Source: Sclerodactyla briareus (taxonomy: Eukaryota > Echinodermata > Holothuroidea > Dendrochirotida > Sclerodactylidae). From it: 64,000 bases of DNA. The position numbers and the translations under genes were made by a program. The stretch spans positions 1 to 64,000 of the forward strand of contig JAODTK010005835.1 in the NCBI GenBank assembly GCA_026419785.1, in the 5' to 3' direction. The notes under the pieces are model-generated. The model had not been told where the DNA came from, searched no databases, and saw only the letters and a program-made list of their open reading frames with translations. Positions 1-51,241 of this stretch are shown piece by piece; position 1 is the first letter of the stretch; every line of letters begins with the position of its first letter.

Positions 1-3000
1 TCTGCAGTATAATAGGATATTTGAATCGGGTGATGCATACTATGATGGGTTCAATATTTCTATTCTGTGTACTATCAGCCGGGAATACGGTCAGGGATAT
101 AACGGATGCGTGACAGCTATATCCAGGTAAGCAGTAACAATATGCGGCATGAAAATAATATATCTATAACTGAACAGCATTTTTGAATGGGGATTACTCA
201 CCTACGGTATCGTAGATAGAGTAGTGCATGTGTATGGACCTGTTACGCGCTCACAATGGCTCATTTTATTGCAGATAACACTAGCACAGATACAGAACGC
301 AGTCTATATTAAGTTTAATATTAATGGTAGAGCATTTTCGCCGCGGAGATCACATAGACACTTGGCCATGTTCGGGCACCTTAACGATAAATCAACCACT
401 CCTTCTCGTGGAACAGTCTGAAATATCCTGTTAGGATTTGCTTCCTGTTTAGGTGTGATCGTTTATTTCCACCAGGAGAAATTCGTTCGTCCCCACACCG
501 CTCCTCATAAATCCCTTGAGTCGCGTATAAGTTAACAGAAACGCAAATGGGAACGAGAAAACCTCTGGAGTAGTTTCTCTCTGGGGCCTTCAAGAGAGAA
601 TATGAAATCAATCATGTTTTCGGACCAAAGCTCAATTCCACTGGATATGTTCTTTGGGAACCTAAGCGTCTGAACACTGTTTTCTATGGAAAGATTATTT
701 GCACATGCCAAACGTTTCCCGGGGATAGAGGTCATTGTCACATTGTAAATTAGTATAATACTAATACCGCTAGAATTTTTTACGCGCTTTTGGAGATATC
801 AGAAGCAAAACGCTTATTTGAAGAAAGTAAAACGTTTCGCATGTAGTAGCTGGAATAACTCCTCCACTAGCATTAGAATGGGTCAATCAACTGATCAAAA
901 TCGGTACTTATTGTAATGTATTTTGGTCTATCTGTTGGATGGTTAAAATTGTGCCTCGCCCAGGAACGATCGCTATTTTTGCCTGTAGAGGTGGGACCCG
1001 ATAGCAAGTCCAAGAGTGAACATCGACGGAAACAGAGAATGTAGCTGCCAAACAGCTCTTGATCAATCTTACCAGAAGGAGAACCACGTCCTCTTCATAG
1101 GCTACGGTAAATTCGGTTACCATCAGTATCCTATAACTGCGACTGTGAAAATGGGAGTTCTTGTAATAACAATCCTGGGCGAAATCGCTGCGACGCAAAG
1201 ATCGCTCTCACTCGTCGGCGCGCAAAGGAAAATGTCGCTCGAACGATTGCGGCGTTCATAGCAACCGCAAGCCATCCCAGATGTGTGCTAGGCTCACGTG
1301 AGTCCCCGCAGACATTACGCGTCAAGCCACCGACGGACATGAAAAAGGTTTTATAACGGTCGTGCCCTACCACAGTCAGGCACTTGTCCCTGCCCGGTAC
1401 TGCGTACACACCTTTGACCTACCCGCAGCAGTGTCAATCAGTTGGTACGCACAGAGAAGAGATTAGTCTCATGGACAATTCTCATTGCCCCGCTTCGCAA
1501 AAAGTACAGGCTCGGATTTCGTTAATCCTCCAAAAGCATCTCACATCAGTATGTACGGGACATGTTGCGACGGACCCTTGACGAGACGATTACTCACCAG
1601 CGTCAAGGACCACAAATTCCTTTGGTGTTCGAGAACAGCTGCTGCCCGAGTACATAACGGAAAAGTTCTGGCACCCCCTCACTCCTCTACAACCAGGTCC
1701 GATCGTCTACGCGCGACGCGGAAAGAGTATGAGCGAATCGCTCGCGGGTCGGTTCATATTTGTCCAATACGTGAATCCACTCCGCGACTCGCGAACTACA
1801 TCACGAGGTTCGGTCGAACTGAGTCAAATACCGTTCCCCACGAATGGAGGCGACTCGGTCACGTGACCAAGCAGAAGGACCCGTAGGCAGAGTATATCAC
1901 TGTCACTCGTTATGCCCTATGGCGAAGGTTACGGTAGGTTGAGCGGTACAGCTTTCCATTTCGACTAAAATAGTGGAATTAATTTTGGATGTTGTCGAAC
2001 TGTCAGGAGAGTTGATATCTGTTTGGTCGAATTGGTAACACTATTCGCGAATAAAGTCAAACGACCATTCCGGCCTACAGGGTAGTGCAACAGCTTCAAA
2101 GAATATTTTGATTGCCTTTCGTCGCATAACTACCGGACATGATTTTCGAGGCGTTATACTTCCCTCAGTCCCTATCGCATATAATCCGCATATATACAGG
2201 ACGTTCGCCGTATCGTTGAACTTTTATGTTCCTTCCTAAAGAAGCACTACGGGAAGCTTATTATTCGTCGTGATCTCCCCTCATGCATGAATATAGTAAC
2301 GCTAAAACGCATGATGCTGCATGGTGGTTGGCTATTGGTAATTGTATTGTAAGTGACCTCCTAACTTTATTAGGCGTCAAAACACGCATGCTCTATCGTA
2401 CCTCCACCATACCCCCATTATCTCATGCCATTTTCGGCCCAGTTTTTTTCGAGCTTATCCCAATTTATTCCACACTCTAACTGGATGTTTAGGTTTTTTT
2501 TTCACTATTTCTCCCCGTCTCCCACTCCTTCAGTTCCCGTTTTTGGCCTTCGATTCCCCTTTTTTCCTCTCGCGCTTCGCGCGAATGAATCAATGCCGAA
2601 TGAATCAATCGGATGTGGTGGAGCATATCCACTGCGCCTCCCCGATATCAATCTCATTTTACGAGATCATTCAATGAATCTACAGAGTTCATTCCTATAC
2701 ATGCTGTGTCTTGCATCAGTCGTCAGTTTACCTACATTCCACATGATGATACGCAGATCACTCCTATATGTTCCCCACTACGCATGGGACATTAACCGAA
2801 GTAACAGGCCAAGGCCTGTGGACTGGAGTGAGTGTCTTCTATTTATGCTGGTATAGAGCTGTAGATGTACACTAACTCCAGTTCTCAGTGAGAAGCCACA
2901 ATGTGGGTAGCCAGTTCGAGCGAGAATTTGACGGCTCCGAATATCAGGCGTGTGTACCAGTTACTGTGGGTTCAGTTTTTCAGTCTTTGCGAGCGAATCT

Positions 3001-6000
3001 ATATTGCCGGAGAACAGTGTGTAATTTGATGCTGAATTACTAATAAACCGATTAGCGAGGATTCCCGTTCGCGGCTTGGAACCGTACTTATTAAGCTTTT
3101 CAAGATCGTTACGTTGATATAACATTGTTTGTTATTTACTTTCTTCTACGCTTAGTTCAGTCCATTCCTTTTTCCTCCTCGAGGTCTTTCGCAAACTTAG
3201 GAAATAAGATTGACCTTCAATGTGGAACAAGACGTTTCAACTGGGTTGCCTGATATTGTGAGGAGTAATAAGAGTACAAAATACCAATTACGATTCAAGC
3301 TTAATGCAGTTTTTCTTTGCTGTGGTAAAAGCAGCAGATGTATTCTAGGCTATTCACGACAATTAAAAAACAAAACGCATTGTTGGATGATAATTTGCAT
3401 AATTTTACCCCTAAAGTCCCTGACGTATATTTTCCTTCTGTGATCAGTGTTAGTCTGATCTTGACAATTCTGAGCCGCTCACTCGTTGTAGAATGCGGGA
3501 TAACGCTCTGCACTGATGGAACTGTGTTCGTCTTGTACTGGATTGAATAATGACATATCCATTTTTCTTCTGTGGCTAAATGCTGAGGCGTAACATTATA
3601 TATAGGCCCCAAATTGTGCGAAAACAGTGACTTAAAATCGGAATATCAGTTATAGGTGATCAGGGTATGGACGATTTATTTATATACATAAAACGCAGAG
3701 TCCAGAGACTGTCCGTTAGGGAAACCTCATTAGTGTAAAATTCAAGAAATATAGCAAACTGGAAGGCTCCATTCCTCTTCCGGTTCATACCCCAGAATGG
3801 CGTGAAATCCAGCAACCGGTTGGCGACACGGAGCGACTTCGAAGTCAAAGTACTGAGGAGAAGCACGGGCCAGGAAGGTGCAGGAGAAACTGTAACGATC
3901 GTGTTCATCAAGGAAGACGGCGGTGGGATCCAAGGAATGCATCCTCCGATTGTCTCCATGGGGGTACGTGAGGGGGTCCCCGGGGATGTCAACCATGACT
4001 TCATCGGCAGTCGACGAGTCCAGACGAGGTCGAGATCGTCAGTACGGAACATGCAATGGTATAAAGCTGATTTCGTCAAGCGGTTACGAGGCTTCTTAAT
4101 AAGGAAACAATAACGTCTATTCCTAGTATTGGACACACCGTAGCACGTGACTATACAACTATGAAAATATGAGTGCCTAAGAACGTGTTTGAAAATTTAT
4201 CAATTTTTGTCATGTTGACTGCATTTTAACGTACAACGTAGTTCACTGCATAATGCTACAACATGTTCCTGGCTTAGAATGTTAGTTGGCCAATTGTCAT
4301 GTGTAAATATGACTGGACTTTTAGGTATTTTTTTGTATGTATTACATTATGAAAGCTGAAACTCCTCTCCAAACTCCAGCTATTTCGAGTGTTCCGATAG
4401 AGCACAATCAAATATAACAAAATTTTGCCCCTTCACTGAGGGAACCGCAGGATCCCTATGTATACAAACTCATAAATGTAAACATGTACAAAATTTTGTA
4501 ATAACAAAGGCTATAATGGGACCAATCGTCCCCTCCTTCGTTATGTTGAAGATTTCTCAAATTTCTAAAATTAAAAATGGCAACATCTCAACAAGGCACA
4601 TGCTAGAACTCTCCAATTTGGGAATTGTGATTTTCACTCGTGCTAGTTTGGATCAAATCTGTTACATGACCACTGGCTTTTAAGGTGTCAAATTTGTGTC
4701 AAAAAAATGTTAGAAAAACGTTCAGTCCCTAGCAACACTTGTTTCTATGTAGAAGACAAGCATGGACCAGGTGCCAAAATCAGGGTGATTCACCCGTTTT
4801 TCTTAATTGTCCTGGAGTCAATGCCTTTTCAACAAAGATTCTTTGAATTTTGCCATTGTGCTCGACTAAGCTGACTCATAGCGCCATCGCCTCAGGCTTC
4901 GTAGCTGACACAGCAGCTTCCGACGTCCGGAGATCAAAAACAATGTTATGAGTGATCAATGAATAGACCACCCTGACATTAATTATGTTTAATCTAATAA
5001 GGACTGCGTTCAAGAACAGCCGACTTGTTTCTCACAGAATGTGGGCGAGCTCTTTGGATCTGGGTTTTCTGTCTCTTTCGGATTAGGGCGTTCGACAATT
5101 TGAGGATTTCATTCAATCTGACGCTTCCTCACTACACTCCATGCACCACTGAGATGTCGCGATGTCCCGTAATGGTAGTAGCAAAGCTACTTTTGGTTTC
5201 CCCTCGATAAGTGGTTCAAACTCACATGCTTACCTGTCCGTGGGGCACACAACTCGTTTTTGTATCCATGTTAAAACACTGCAACCGTGAACGAATTGGT
5301 TCCAAGGTATAGACCGTCCCAACCCCATCACTATTAAACATTCAGCATCATTAATGATGAGAATTGCCTCATAATGACCATAATGGTCGACTTCAGGCCC
5401 AGTTTATTTGAATCTGACTTTGTGCCAAAATTTGGCCCCCAAATCTGGATGATTCCCTTCCGACTCAATTTGTCAGTATATAGGGGGCGTACCTTATCGC
5501 TGACTTTTGTTAAACTTCATTTACCTGTACGTCCGGTATAGCGTATAGTTTCATTCCACTGCTAAAGTAGCATTATATTAACATAAAACATTGCTTGCTG
5601 GTCGGATCTCTCTGAATGCTGTACGACACCGCCATTTCCCATACGAAGCTCGTCGAGCCCTTATACGACTTGTTTCTCATTCTAAAGCCTTCACATTTGT
5701 TATATACGATAGGCTTTCATGAACATATGGCGTTTAGTGCGGTGTATATGATTGCAATGCTACTTTTACCATCACCATTGAAAATTATTTGGAACCTGTA
5801 TCATTGCTGTCCCCCAGTTTTTGGCTACTTTTATTTCATGAATCCTTCATGAATAATTCTCGTATACTGTCTGCGGCTTGGTGAGCCGGTATGTACTCAC
5901 AACCATTACACTGCAAATAGTAAACCTTTTACAGCAAACCCCGTTCTGTACCAGAACCAGATAAGGTCTTGTGCATGGGTAAAAGTATAATGCGGGGTCA

Positions 6001-8926
6001 TGCCCTTCAACAGTGTAAACATGTATGCCACGAGCTGTGCCTCATAAATTATTATATAATCTCGAGCACCAATCAGTGCTGGTTTTAAAATAGGATTAAC
6101 AATACTGCTCGCTCTCTGTGTGGATTTACAATTCATAGTACGGCATGATTTACCATACAGTATATTTCACAACTTCACAACAGATTCATATAATTTGGTA
6201 CTCTAGCGGTCACACAGCTTCCCGCTGGTCGGGTCGAACCGATGATTCATTCAAACGTCAATGTCGTCCGGTAACAAGGCGAGAAGCATTGAGGCAGAGT
6301 TGATTGCCTTACTATCACGAGAAATGATCGTCGCAATGCAAATTCCTATACGGAATGGGTTCATACGGTATATGGATTACCGCATTTCCCCACTGTCATT
6401 GTCATACCTAGTGTGTCGATACACCGGCGGACGGTTTGCTATTGGTAGTACGTCAATACCGTCACCTCGCCGTTTTTATTGCCGTTCAAAGTAGAATACA
6501 CTGAGGTGGTGAGTGGTGCTCTACGTTAGCATTGAAGATATGGAGAACAATTATTTACCGTGCCAGTACGGATGTATCTGTGCTGCTAGATAAACCCAAA
6601 GGTTAAAGAGGCATTGTCGTCTGGCAGCAACTGATAAAATAGGCGACGGCGACGTTTGCATGACTCACGATGAAAAAACAATTCCTAGGGAAAATCGAAA
6701 TCGGTATCGTATAATGATGTGTCAATGCAGAAATAATCCCGATTTTCGTTTTGACGATTTTGTCTCGAATTCAGGTAAGCGACATCGTCTATTTGTCGCT
6801 CGGTATTGTGAGACGATCATGCTTTTTGAACAAATATGGCGTACAGCGATATTTTAGCTAAACGAAATCCCCTATCCATGCTATATTCCAATACAATGCA
6901 TTCATAATCGCGATGTGCGTTCACTGTTCAACAAAACCAAGTGGAACAATTTCCGTGCAAGTTCCTATGCTATTCTGTAGTGAACTTCGAAATGATTACA
7001 CATTTGACGTTCCTTTTGAAGGACCATTTGAGATGGGCACACCTATCCTTACCTTTTCACCAATAGGGACATATCGTTAGAACCGGGACAGTCAAGAAAC
7101 GGATAGATTTAGATTAATCTGTAAAATGACTTCTCAAGGAAATTATCCAAATTTGGTGACGGTTTCGATCTACTTCCCAGTGCGCGACTGTGGTACGTTT
7201 ACACAGGAAGAAAAAGAAAAACAGATTCCGTTATTCTCCCCACAATTTCTTCTCACGAAAGACCACAGGGTTGTAGTAGTTCTGATTCTGGTTCCACTGA
7301 AGATGTCAGTGAAGCTGCAAAATTGTCGAATTTCGAGCGCTCCCAAAAAGTGTGTGCGTACAATATACGTCAATGGCCGATGCATTTGCACATAGTCGCC
7401 TCGGTATAGACTTCTGTAGCGTAGCCCTATGCCACCCTGCTCGGTTTTTATTCGCATTCTGGCAGGCCGATGATTGAAGTCCCCAATGCGGGAATTATGG
7501 CATAATAAAGAAGTTTTTACATACAACATGGAAAGCAATGTGATTCATACGGTCAGATTAATCTGGTCAGCTAAACAAACCGAACACTTGTGTGATTGGC
7601 TGATGCATCCACATAGTGGACCATCGTGAGCGATTTGATTGCTTGAATTTCGAACGCAGCCGGTTTCTGATCAGATGAATTTGAACGTGTAAACTTCGTG
7701 TAATATGTTTTGTACAATTTGTGTATCATTCGTGGTGAATATGGTTGAGGTTCCATTAAGCCTTTGAAATATTCGATAAAATAAACATCAATGATTTTGA
7801 AAATGATACCATTGTTCGATCCCTCATCACAAGAAGAACTTCAGTCAAATTGCAGCACTCAAATCAAAATCTTGGAAAAAATGGTATCAGTTCGCGAATT
7901 TAAAAAAAGACGGCCGGCCGAGACAAATGTGTATGCTTCGCCACAGGGGCCTATACCAGGAAATTACGAATTTTGACTAAAACTTCCGTTTCAAAAGATT
8001 TTTTTTTCCAAATTTAATTTTTGTATTAGTCAAGACAATAGATTACTACAGTATGTGAAGCTTCGTGGCTAGAGAGGAGACATGAGTTTAAGGATGAATA
8101 GAACTTTAGACATGCATTAACGCTACTGATAGCACATGAAAATATGTGATCAACATGATCTATAGTAAACATTTGGTGCAAGTGTCTTGCAATGTGTGCC
8201 GATTTATAGTTTTCATTGCATTTCTTATTCAGTATAATGTGCAAAATTTGCATGCACGCTGCGTGCGACGGGCTGCAAACACGACATGACCCAAAATGAT
8301 ATGTCTTGCCAACATGTGCAGTGACGTCCCAAGAAACCTTATCCTATCACACTAAGTTGAAAACTGAGTGTGAGCCTAAGCTGTACTCAGCCCCTTAGGA
8401 GGTTCAATAAATATACCAATAAATTCAACTATCTTAAATGCTAAATTGAACCTTCGCTACCTGTCATCGTACGTTCCAAATCACTGAGTAATTCTCAAAC
8501 TGTTTGCATTTCCGTGGGTGAAGCCAACTGTTTACGTGAGGTGAGTGAAATCATGTTTGATTTGAGTTACACATTAACGGCAACTATTGCTTGCAGAGAC
8601 AAAGGTCGAAATATTTATATACTATAGGGACATGATATCCTACCACACGCCTACCTCACATCCATATAGATAACCTCCGTCGTTTGAAACGAATAGGCGC
8701 CAAAGTACTACCCGCCTAGCGAACAGTGTTAGTCATTTACGCCCTGTCAAGTTACATGAATTTTGGCACCATGATGGAGACTGCAGGCTAGTGGAAATAG
8801 TCGAATCGAAGATTCACAACTCTTCCTCTTCAATAACGTGCGGAGTATGTGTTTCTTTTTTTGTGGTATTTGGTTTTCTTGTAACTGTTAACTTGTTAGT
8901 ACGCGTGTAGTTGAAGCTTCGTCAAG
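1..8926. other. 5' flank, no convincing gene
   Basis: No protein family, RNA gene or clear exon could be recognised in this stretch on either strand. Open frames are short, lack consistent splice borders and look like chance. The only weak candidate is a minus-strand frame at 3742-3996, listed separately. A short segment near 6602 resembles one near 41106 (GTTAAAG..ATTG..GTCTGG.AGCAA), so some of this is dispersed repeat. A TATA-like run lies near 8612, about 310 bases before the GH31 start codon; whether it is a promoter cannot be said. Confidence 0.5.
3742..3996 (-). other. weak candidate exon, minus strand
   Basis: An 84-codon open frame with balanced, protein-like composition (Pro, Gly, Cys, acidic residues; for example HDRYSFSCTFL and HAILGYEPEEEW). 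I do not recognise the family. No good acceptor or donor frames it and a second minus-strand frame overlaps it over 3660-4136. Chance is the more likely explanation, but it is the most protein-like segment of the first 8.9 kb. Confidence 0.15.
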
Positions 8927-45694
<36,768 letters not shown>

Positions 45695-48600
45695 TAACTT
45701 TGACAGAAATTTGTTATACTTCCATTGCCAAATGTGCACGCTATACCTGGACACCGTAGTACGTCACTCCATAACTACTCACTATTGCGATTTTGTTCTA
45801 CTTCCTATCGTTGATGGGCCGCCATCGCTCACACATCTTGTCCCGTGTCGATACAAGGCCCCTATTCCAATCCAGAGCTTCAACAGCTAATCGAGCACGC
45901 TCATTGAGTTTCGTCAATATTTGGGACTGGTCTACCTCCGGGTGATATAACTGCACCGGTATCTTCATTCCCTACTACCTCCTCCCCTCCTTCCCATTTG
46001 TAAAACAAGGGACAAAACCCGGTCCAACACCCCTCATAAACGAAGAACGTCAAGGTCCTATACAGAACCACCCCACCGGACCGACCGGGTGAAACAATTC
46101 ATATGAGACATAAAAAAGGCAAAAGTACTCCTAATGAAGGGGTTTTAATCATGTCGCTATGTTGCTTGTTGTTTACGCAAGGTGACTGTTAGCAAAGAAG
46201 TTGTGTGAGTTAAAGTGCATTCTTAAAGTACTAATTCTTTACAACCATAGATCAATATTGCACACCTGTTTTTCTCGTGACGCAGTCTATACCTCGTTAA
46301 ACGCTGTACAACTATTAATTTTTATAGTAGGTAGGATATGTACTCATTAATTTCGTGTTAATTGTTTTTTGATAAACCATTTATCGAATTCATATTTTTG
46401 TACATTTAATTATCATTTGGTAAATTACGTGTTATGTGAAGTTCATCCCAAAATAGGTATCTAAATGAACTTCGTACACTTTCCTGTAACAATCCATATT
46501 CACTATTTGGGACTGTCTAACGATTTTTTTTCAACAACTGGGAGATATACTGCAACAACAGTTTACCCCCCCCCCCCCCTCCTGCACCCCTCTTTCCGGT
46601 TTTAACGATTGGGAAAACCCATCAATCACCCCTACAAGAAGGAATGCCCTGGGGGCACGGTCTATAGACCATCAGGCATTGTCAGGACCGTCAAGTAGTG
46701 CAACATTTCATAATGACAATAGAAATGACTTGCCCATCTCCAGTTTTATTCCATTTCCATTTTATTGCTTGGTTTTCATGGGAGGCCTACTGTCTGAACG
46801 AGAGAAGTGCTCACAGCCAATTGTTATAATTGTGCCGCATAGTCTGTAACTCGTTAGGCACAACCATGGGTTTGTACAGTAGGTAGTATATGTACTCATT
46901 TGACTTTTTGACTTTTTGACTTGAATTTTCTCAAATATACAATTGACGTTTTCATATTATTGTAAATTATTACGAGTTGTATGACTGTTCCTCTAATATA
47001 GCATAGAGAGTATTAGATACATGTATCTTATTCATTTCATGCACGATCTATTGCATTCCCCTAGTGCGTTCTTATGTGTTGAGAAAATGTAACCCTATTT
47101 TCATGAGCTAAGCTGTTCATATAACTAATTACTCCAATGCTGTATAGCTTTAATCAGGAATGAAATTCAGTCATATCTTCTGCGCGCAATTGACCCCTAT
47201 TACTGTAATGGGCTCCATTTTGATTGACGAAGAAAATCTAATAAGATCATCTGTCGCGTTTATTTTCTCATAATTACGAGACAAAATTGGAATAATAATC
47301 ATATTTCTCTGCTGTCCTGCCTCTTGAGTTTATTCCTTCTTGGTTCTACAAATGATTTCTCACAACAGTAGACAACAATGTTGAGGTCTGCAACTTTATA
47401 AGAATATAATGCAGTAAAGTTATGGATTATCTGCAGTACTGTTTCTTGCATTTCATTTTGCCCGGGAAGTAGTGGAAATTACATATTTTCGTTCACCGAG
47501 AGATGTTCATCATTCATATCAGATGTGTGTCACCTGAATAAACTCTCGCACATCCCCTCTCCTCCACCCACACTCACTCACTCCACTCTCTCACACATTC
47601 ATTTTCCCTGGCAGGTTGGTTCGGCCCATTTTTGGATCGGGGATGCTTCTGTCATCGGAGCCTTTTTCGTGATTGGTTACACTAACCCTAATCCATATCC
47701 TTAATCCCTTCATCCTTAACAAGAATATAATACTACACTACAATACTAACTATCCAATCAAAAATACCATTCCGAGGCATTGCTATCAGAATGTAATTTT
47801 TCGTCCAATGTTTGGGTAGGGCCTCCACATATGAAGATAGGGTGGTGACCAGACTCGATCTCAAGGTTAATAACATGAGAAGACCAAGCGATAGATCAGG
47901 GTCAACCTTTTCTTGTGGGAAACGTTATTTTAAATAAAAACTAAAATATGCTTATATGTGGCTATAACGTCACAACCTCCGCTCGATGCCCATCGGGGGC
48001 CAGGTGCTATTCGGAATCCGGGTAAGCTGCTTGTTCAATTTTGATGTCCTGATCTCACTCACTCTTCGCTTGAATTTTATTGTCTCCTGTTTGATTTTTC
48101 CAACCGCATGACATGCTACCCACAATCAAAATGGAGTAAGATGGATGCCACTATACCACACCCCCACACGCAAAGTCTGCCTCTAAAAACACTGGGCGGC
48201 CTTGTAAAGGAGGCATAACGCTCCATTTCACTTTCGCGCTGAAAATCGCGTACAACATACACGATGCTTTCCAAATGGTGTTCATGGTTATCTATACCGA
48301 CTGGGCACATTCATTGGATCCGTCATCATCACGTCAGATCAGCCGAAAGCACTATACCAATAATGTATTACTTTGTAGGTTAATTCATCATATATACAGT
48401 CACAATGTAAATATGATTACATTGTTTACCTACTCAATTGCCTGTTTGAGTTGCAAGAGATGCATAGTTCAAAATCTATAGGATAATAAAAGGACTGAAT
48501 TATGATAAAATGCTAAGCGAGGAACAGATTCTACTACTACTACGCATGGCAAATGCGGCAAAGATAAACGAATATATAGTCTATAACCTAGTTGACAATT

Positions 48601-50929
48601 GAATATAACGAAATAATATGGTTAATGAGCGGGTAGCTTTAGCTATCCACATTATTTTAGCTAGTATAGGAGGAGATTCGATGTAACGTTCAACCAACCG
48701 AGACAGAGAATTTGCTGACTTCCCACATAGAGATCACGCAGACAGGTGACTAGTTAGGTAGGACTAGGTAGGTTCTGCAGAAGTCGGATTCATGCGAGCA
48801 CGAACGTGCGAAGTCTCCGAATGAGATGAGAGCACTGAGTGGGCGAAGGTACCAGGTTTACACAATGCTGCAGTGATATTGCGTCCTCACAAGATGAGTC
48901 TTCCACATGAAGCATTTTTTTCGAAGCTTCACTCTGGCAGAACTAAATTTTCGAGAAACGCCGATTGCCAATATATAGGATTTTTCGGAACGGCAACCCA
49001 CGGAACAAAGAAGACTCTCCTTCGTTTGTTCCTTCCTCAAACTTCGTTCTCGATATTGAAGTGATTTTAATCTGGTAATTGTATAACCGTATACAAGCAG
49101 GAAGAGATGCCATCAGACTAATGTTCATTTTTTTGTGGAATTGTAAAATAATGGTTCACACGAGAGCACTGCTTAACTGCTAATGCACAATACCCATTAG
49201 TGATTACTGACCACAGATGCGTCCGTTAAGGCTATAGTTAATAAGAGGTATTTTCAGAGGTGATCATTCGAGATATTTTTTTTTCATTGGAACTGTATCC
49301 TCGGTCCTCTCAATAGCCATATGGAAATGTTTCGTTTTGGACGCTTCTGAGTTCGAACCCACGTGTGGTCGAATCAGCTGACTGGTAGGGATAGGGAGGT
49401 ATGGGATTGGCGTCTAGCGAACGTCAACAAGGTCTGTTGTGTCGATAACGTGAGAAGGCGCTGCTAAATAAAACAATGATCGGAAAAAAACCGGCATAGG
49501 GAACACTCGACCAAAATAAAATTCTGGAACGATGCACAAAACTGCTCGTACAAATTTGCACTTAAATACAACTAACAATGAAAAAACCCCCCCCCCCTCT
49601 CCATAAAATATGAATAAAAGTTCTGATCCCCAAGAATAATACTTTGATAATTGGATATTGTAGAAATTCATAATATTGTAGTAATTCAATGTCGAACCAG
49701 AAGACGAAACTCACGTGATGTCGCACATTTTCACGGAATGAACTATTTTTTGTAATCACGATATTTACAGTATGTTCTACAAACAATGTAAGAATTATGA
49801 AAAAATGTAACATGTATGTTTTTCCGTTGAATAACTGCAACTATTCAACTAGGCAAAGTTAGTTGAGCAGTTTCCGGTTCAAATACGGCACTAATATATT
49901 CCCACTTATAACCTTCATTCGCTCATTATACAACTTTGCAAATCGAGGTGGACTTATGGAGGAGGAATTAAGGAAAGATGGGCCCATAATGAAGCACGAG
50001 AATAATTCTGATTGATAATCTGATAGTGGATCCCTCTCGTCACTCCGTAGCCCTCTAAAATTCCATGTTTGCTTGCCACAAGTGCCTGGGTAATTATCGC
50101 CTAAAAATAAACGGAACAATGATTAATAATCCTGCCCACCTGTTCGCGTTCCAAAACCTGTTTTTTAGCATTCATGACGAGCGAATGTAGAGTACTATTT
50201 ACGACCATTTAATAGTAATTGGTGACTAACACTCGTTCAATCAGCCATAGGTGGCATATAATACAAAATCTATTTATTTTCATGACCTTATTCATGAAGT
50301 CAGTTCCCGTAGGTTTTTGTAGTGGTGAGCCTACTAACTGGTTGTCAGCACCTGGCAGATGTTTATTTTATATAAAGTCTCTATCTGTCTGCGTAATTTC
50401 CTGTGTAGCCGACGCCAGTTAGCCTATATTTACGACGAAGTGTTTGCCGCCCTGTGGTTTGTAATGTTTTTGGAATCTCAGGCTAACGATCTGAAGAGCT
50501 GTTAGTGAAGTTTCAGGAACAATAATTGTGTTCCGTCCAGATGATTAGACCTGAACTAAACACACGTAAATGAAGAACGAGTGCGTTAATGTGTTATTGT
50601 TGTATATTTTATCATAAGGGGAAGATGAGGAAAGAAGGAGATAGAGAGATAGAGGGGACTATCTACATCACCATTCTAAACGCATGCCATATCGCACTCA
50701 ATCACGCCCACTCCGCTATGTAGCATAGTGCTTGCATATATTGAGCCAATAAGATTGGTCGTTTCCTTCTTGATCGACCTGTCTTTCATGGTCGAGGAGG
50801 AACCCTGGCATCGGTCTTCTTACTCTCGTACAACCCCTGTACGTAGTTTAGCAGTTTGGGTCCGCGATTGCTTCTAACTCCGCACATCTGATTCTAATCA
50901 GTCTTTCTTTCTTCTTGTACTCGAAAGGT
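45695..50929. other. intergenic, no convincing gene
   Basis: No recognised family. A 22-base segment near 46326 (GTAGGTAG.ATATGTACTCATT) recurs near 46879 with loosely similar surroundings, indicating an old duplication. C-rich runs at 46566 and 49586 are low complexity. A short open block near 47617 (VGSAHFWIGDASVIGAFF) follows an AG and precedes a GT but has no recognisable family. Confidence 0.5.
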
Positions 50930-51082
50930 TTGCTGTGTTCCCGGCCAGTACCCGAAAAGTGTATCCGTGTCTGATTCCTTTATGCTTGGCGTCGTTTTCA
51001 CGAAGTCGGAGAGAGCAGATATCAGTTATGTCCGGAGTATCATCGGTTGCTTTTGCAGCTATCAAAAGAACGTAACGGAATA
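50930..51082 (+). other. candidate exon, Cys-containing, unknown
   Basis: An acceptor-like CTCGAAAG precedes an open frame starting VCCVPGQYPKSVSVSDSF and containing VVFTKSERADISYVR and IIGCFCSYQKNVTE, then a TAG directly at a GTAACC donor. Composition is protein-like, but no family is recognised; it could be a terminal exon or chance. Confidence 0.25.
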
Positions 51083-51241
51083 GGTAACCCTGCCAACCAA
51101 AAATGTTACATTCGAAAGCAAAAACCCTCCTACGTTTTCCTGATAATAAATAGCAATATGTGATATCTGCCTGATCGATGTTGACATAGTTCTGGTTTCA
51201 ACTATGCCGGCCTTGGCCCCTCTCTAGTAGTGGGTGTGATA

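Noticed and set aside
2425-2856. 143-codon plus-strand frame, with a DDTQI string in the neighbouring frame that recalls a LINE reverse transcriptase
   Set aside because: Only a few residues match; no PQG motif, no flanking reverse transcriptase blocks and no tail.
3660-4136. 158-codon minus-strand frame
   Set aside because: Overlaps a more protein-like frame, has unusual composition and no recognisable family.
49310-49400. GAGTTCGAACCC, a B-box-like sequence suggesting a tRNA or SINE
   Set aside because: No A box at the right distance upstream and no pairing stems.
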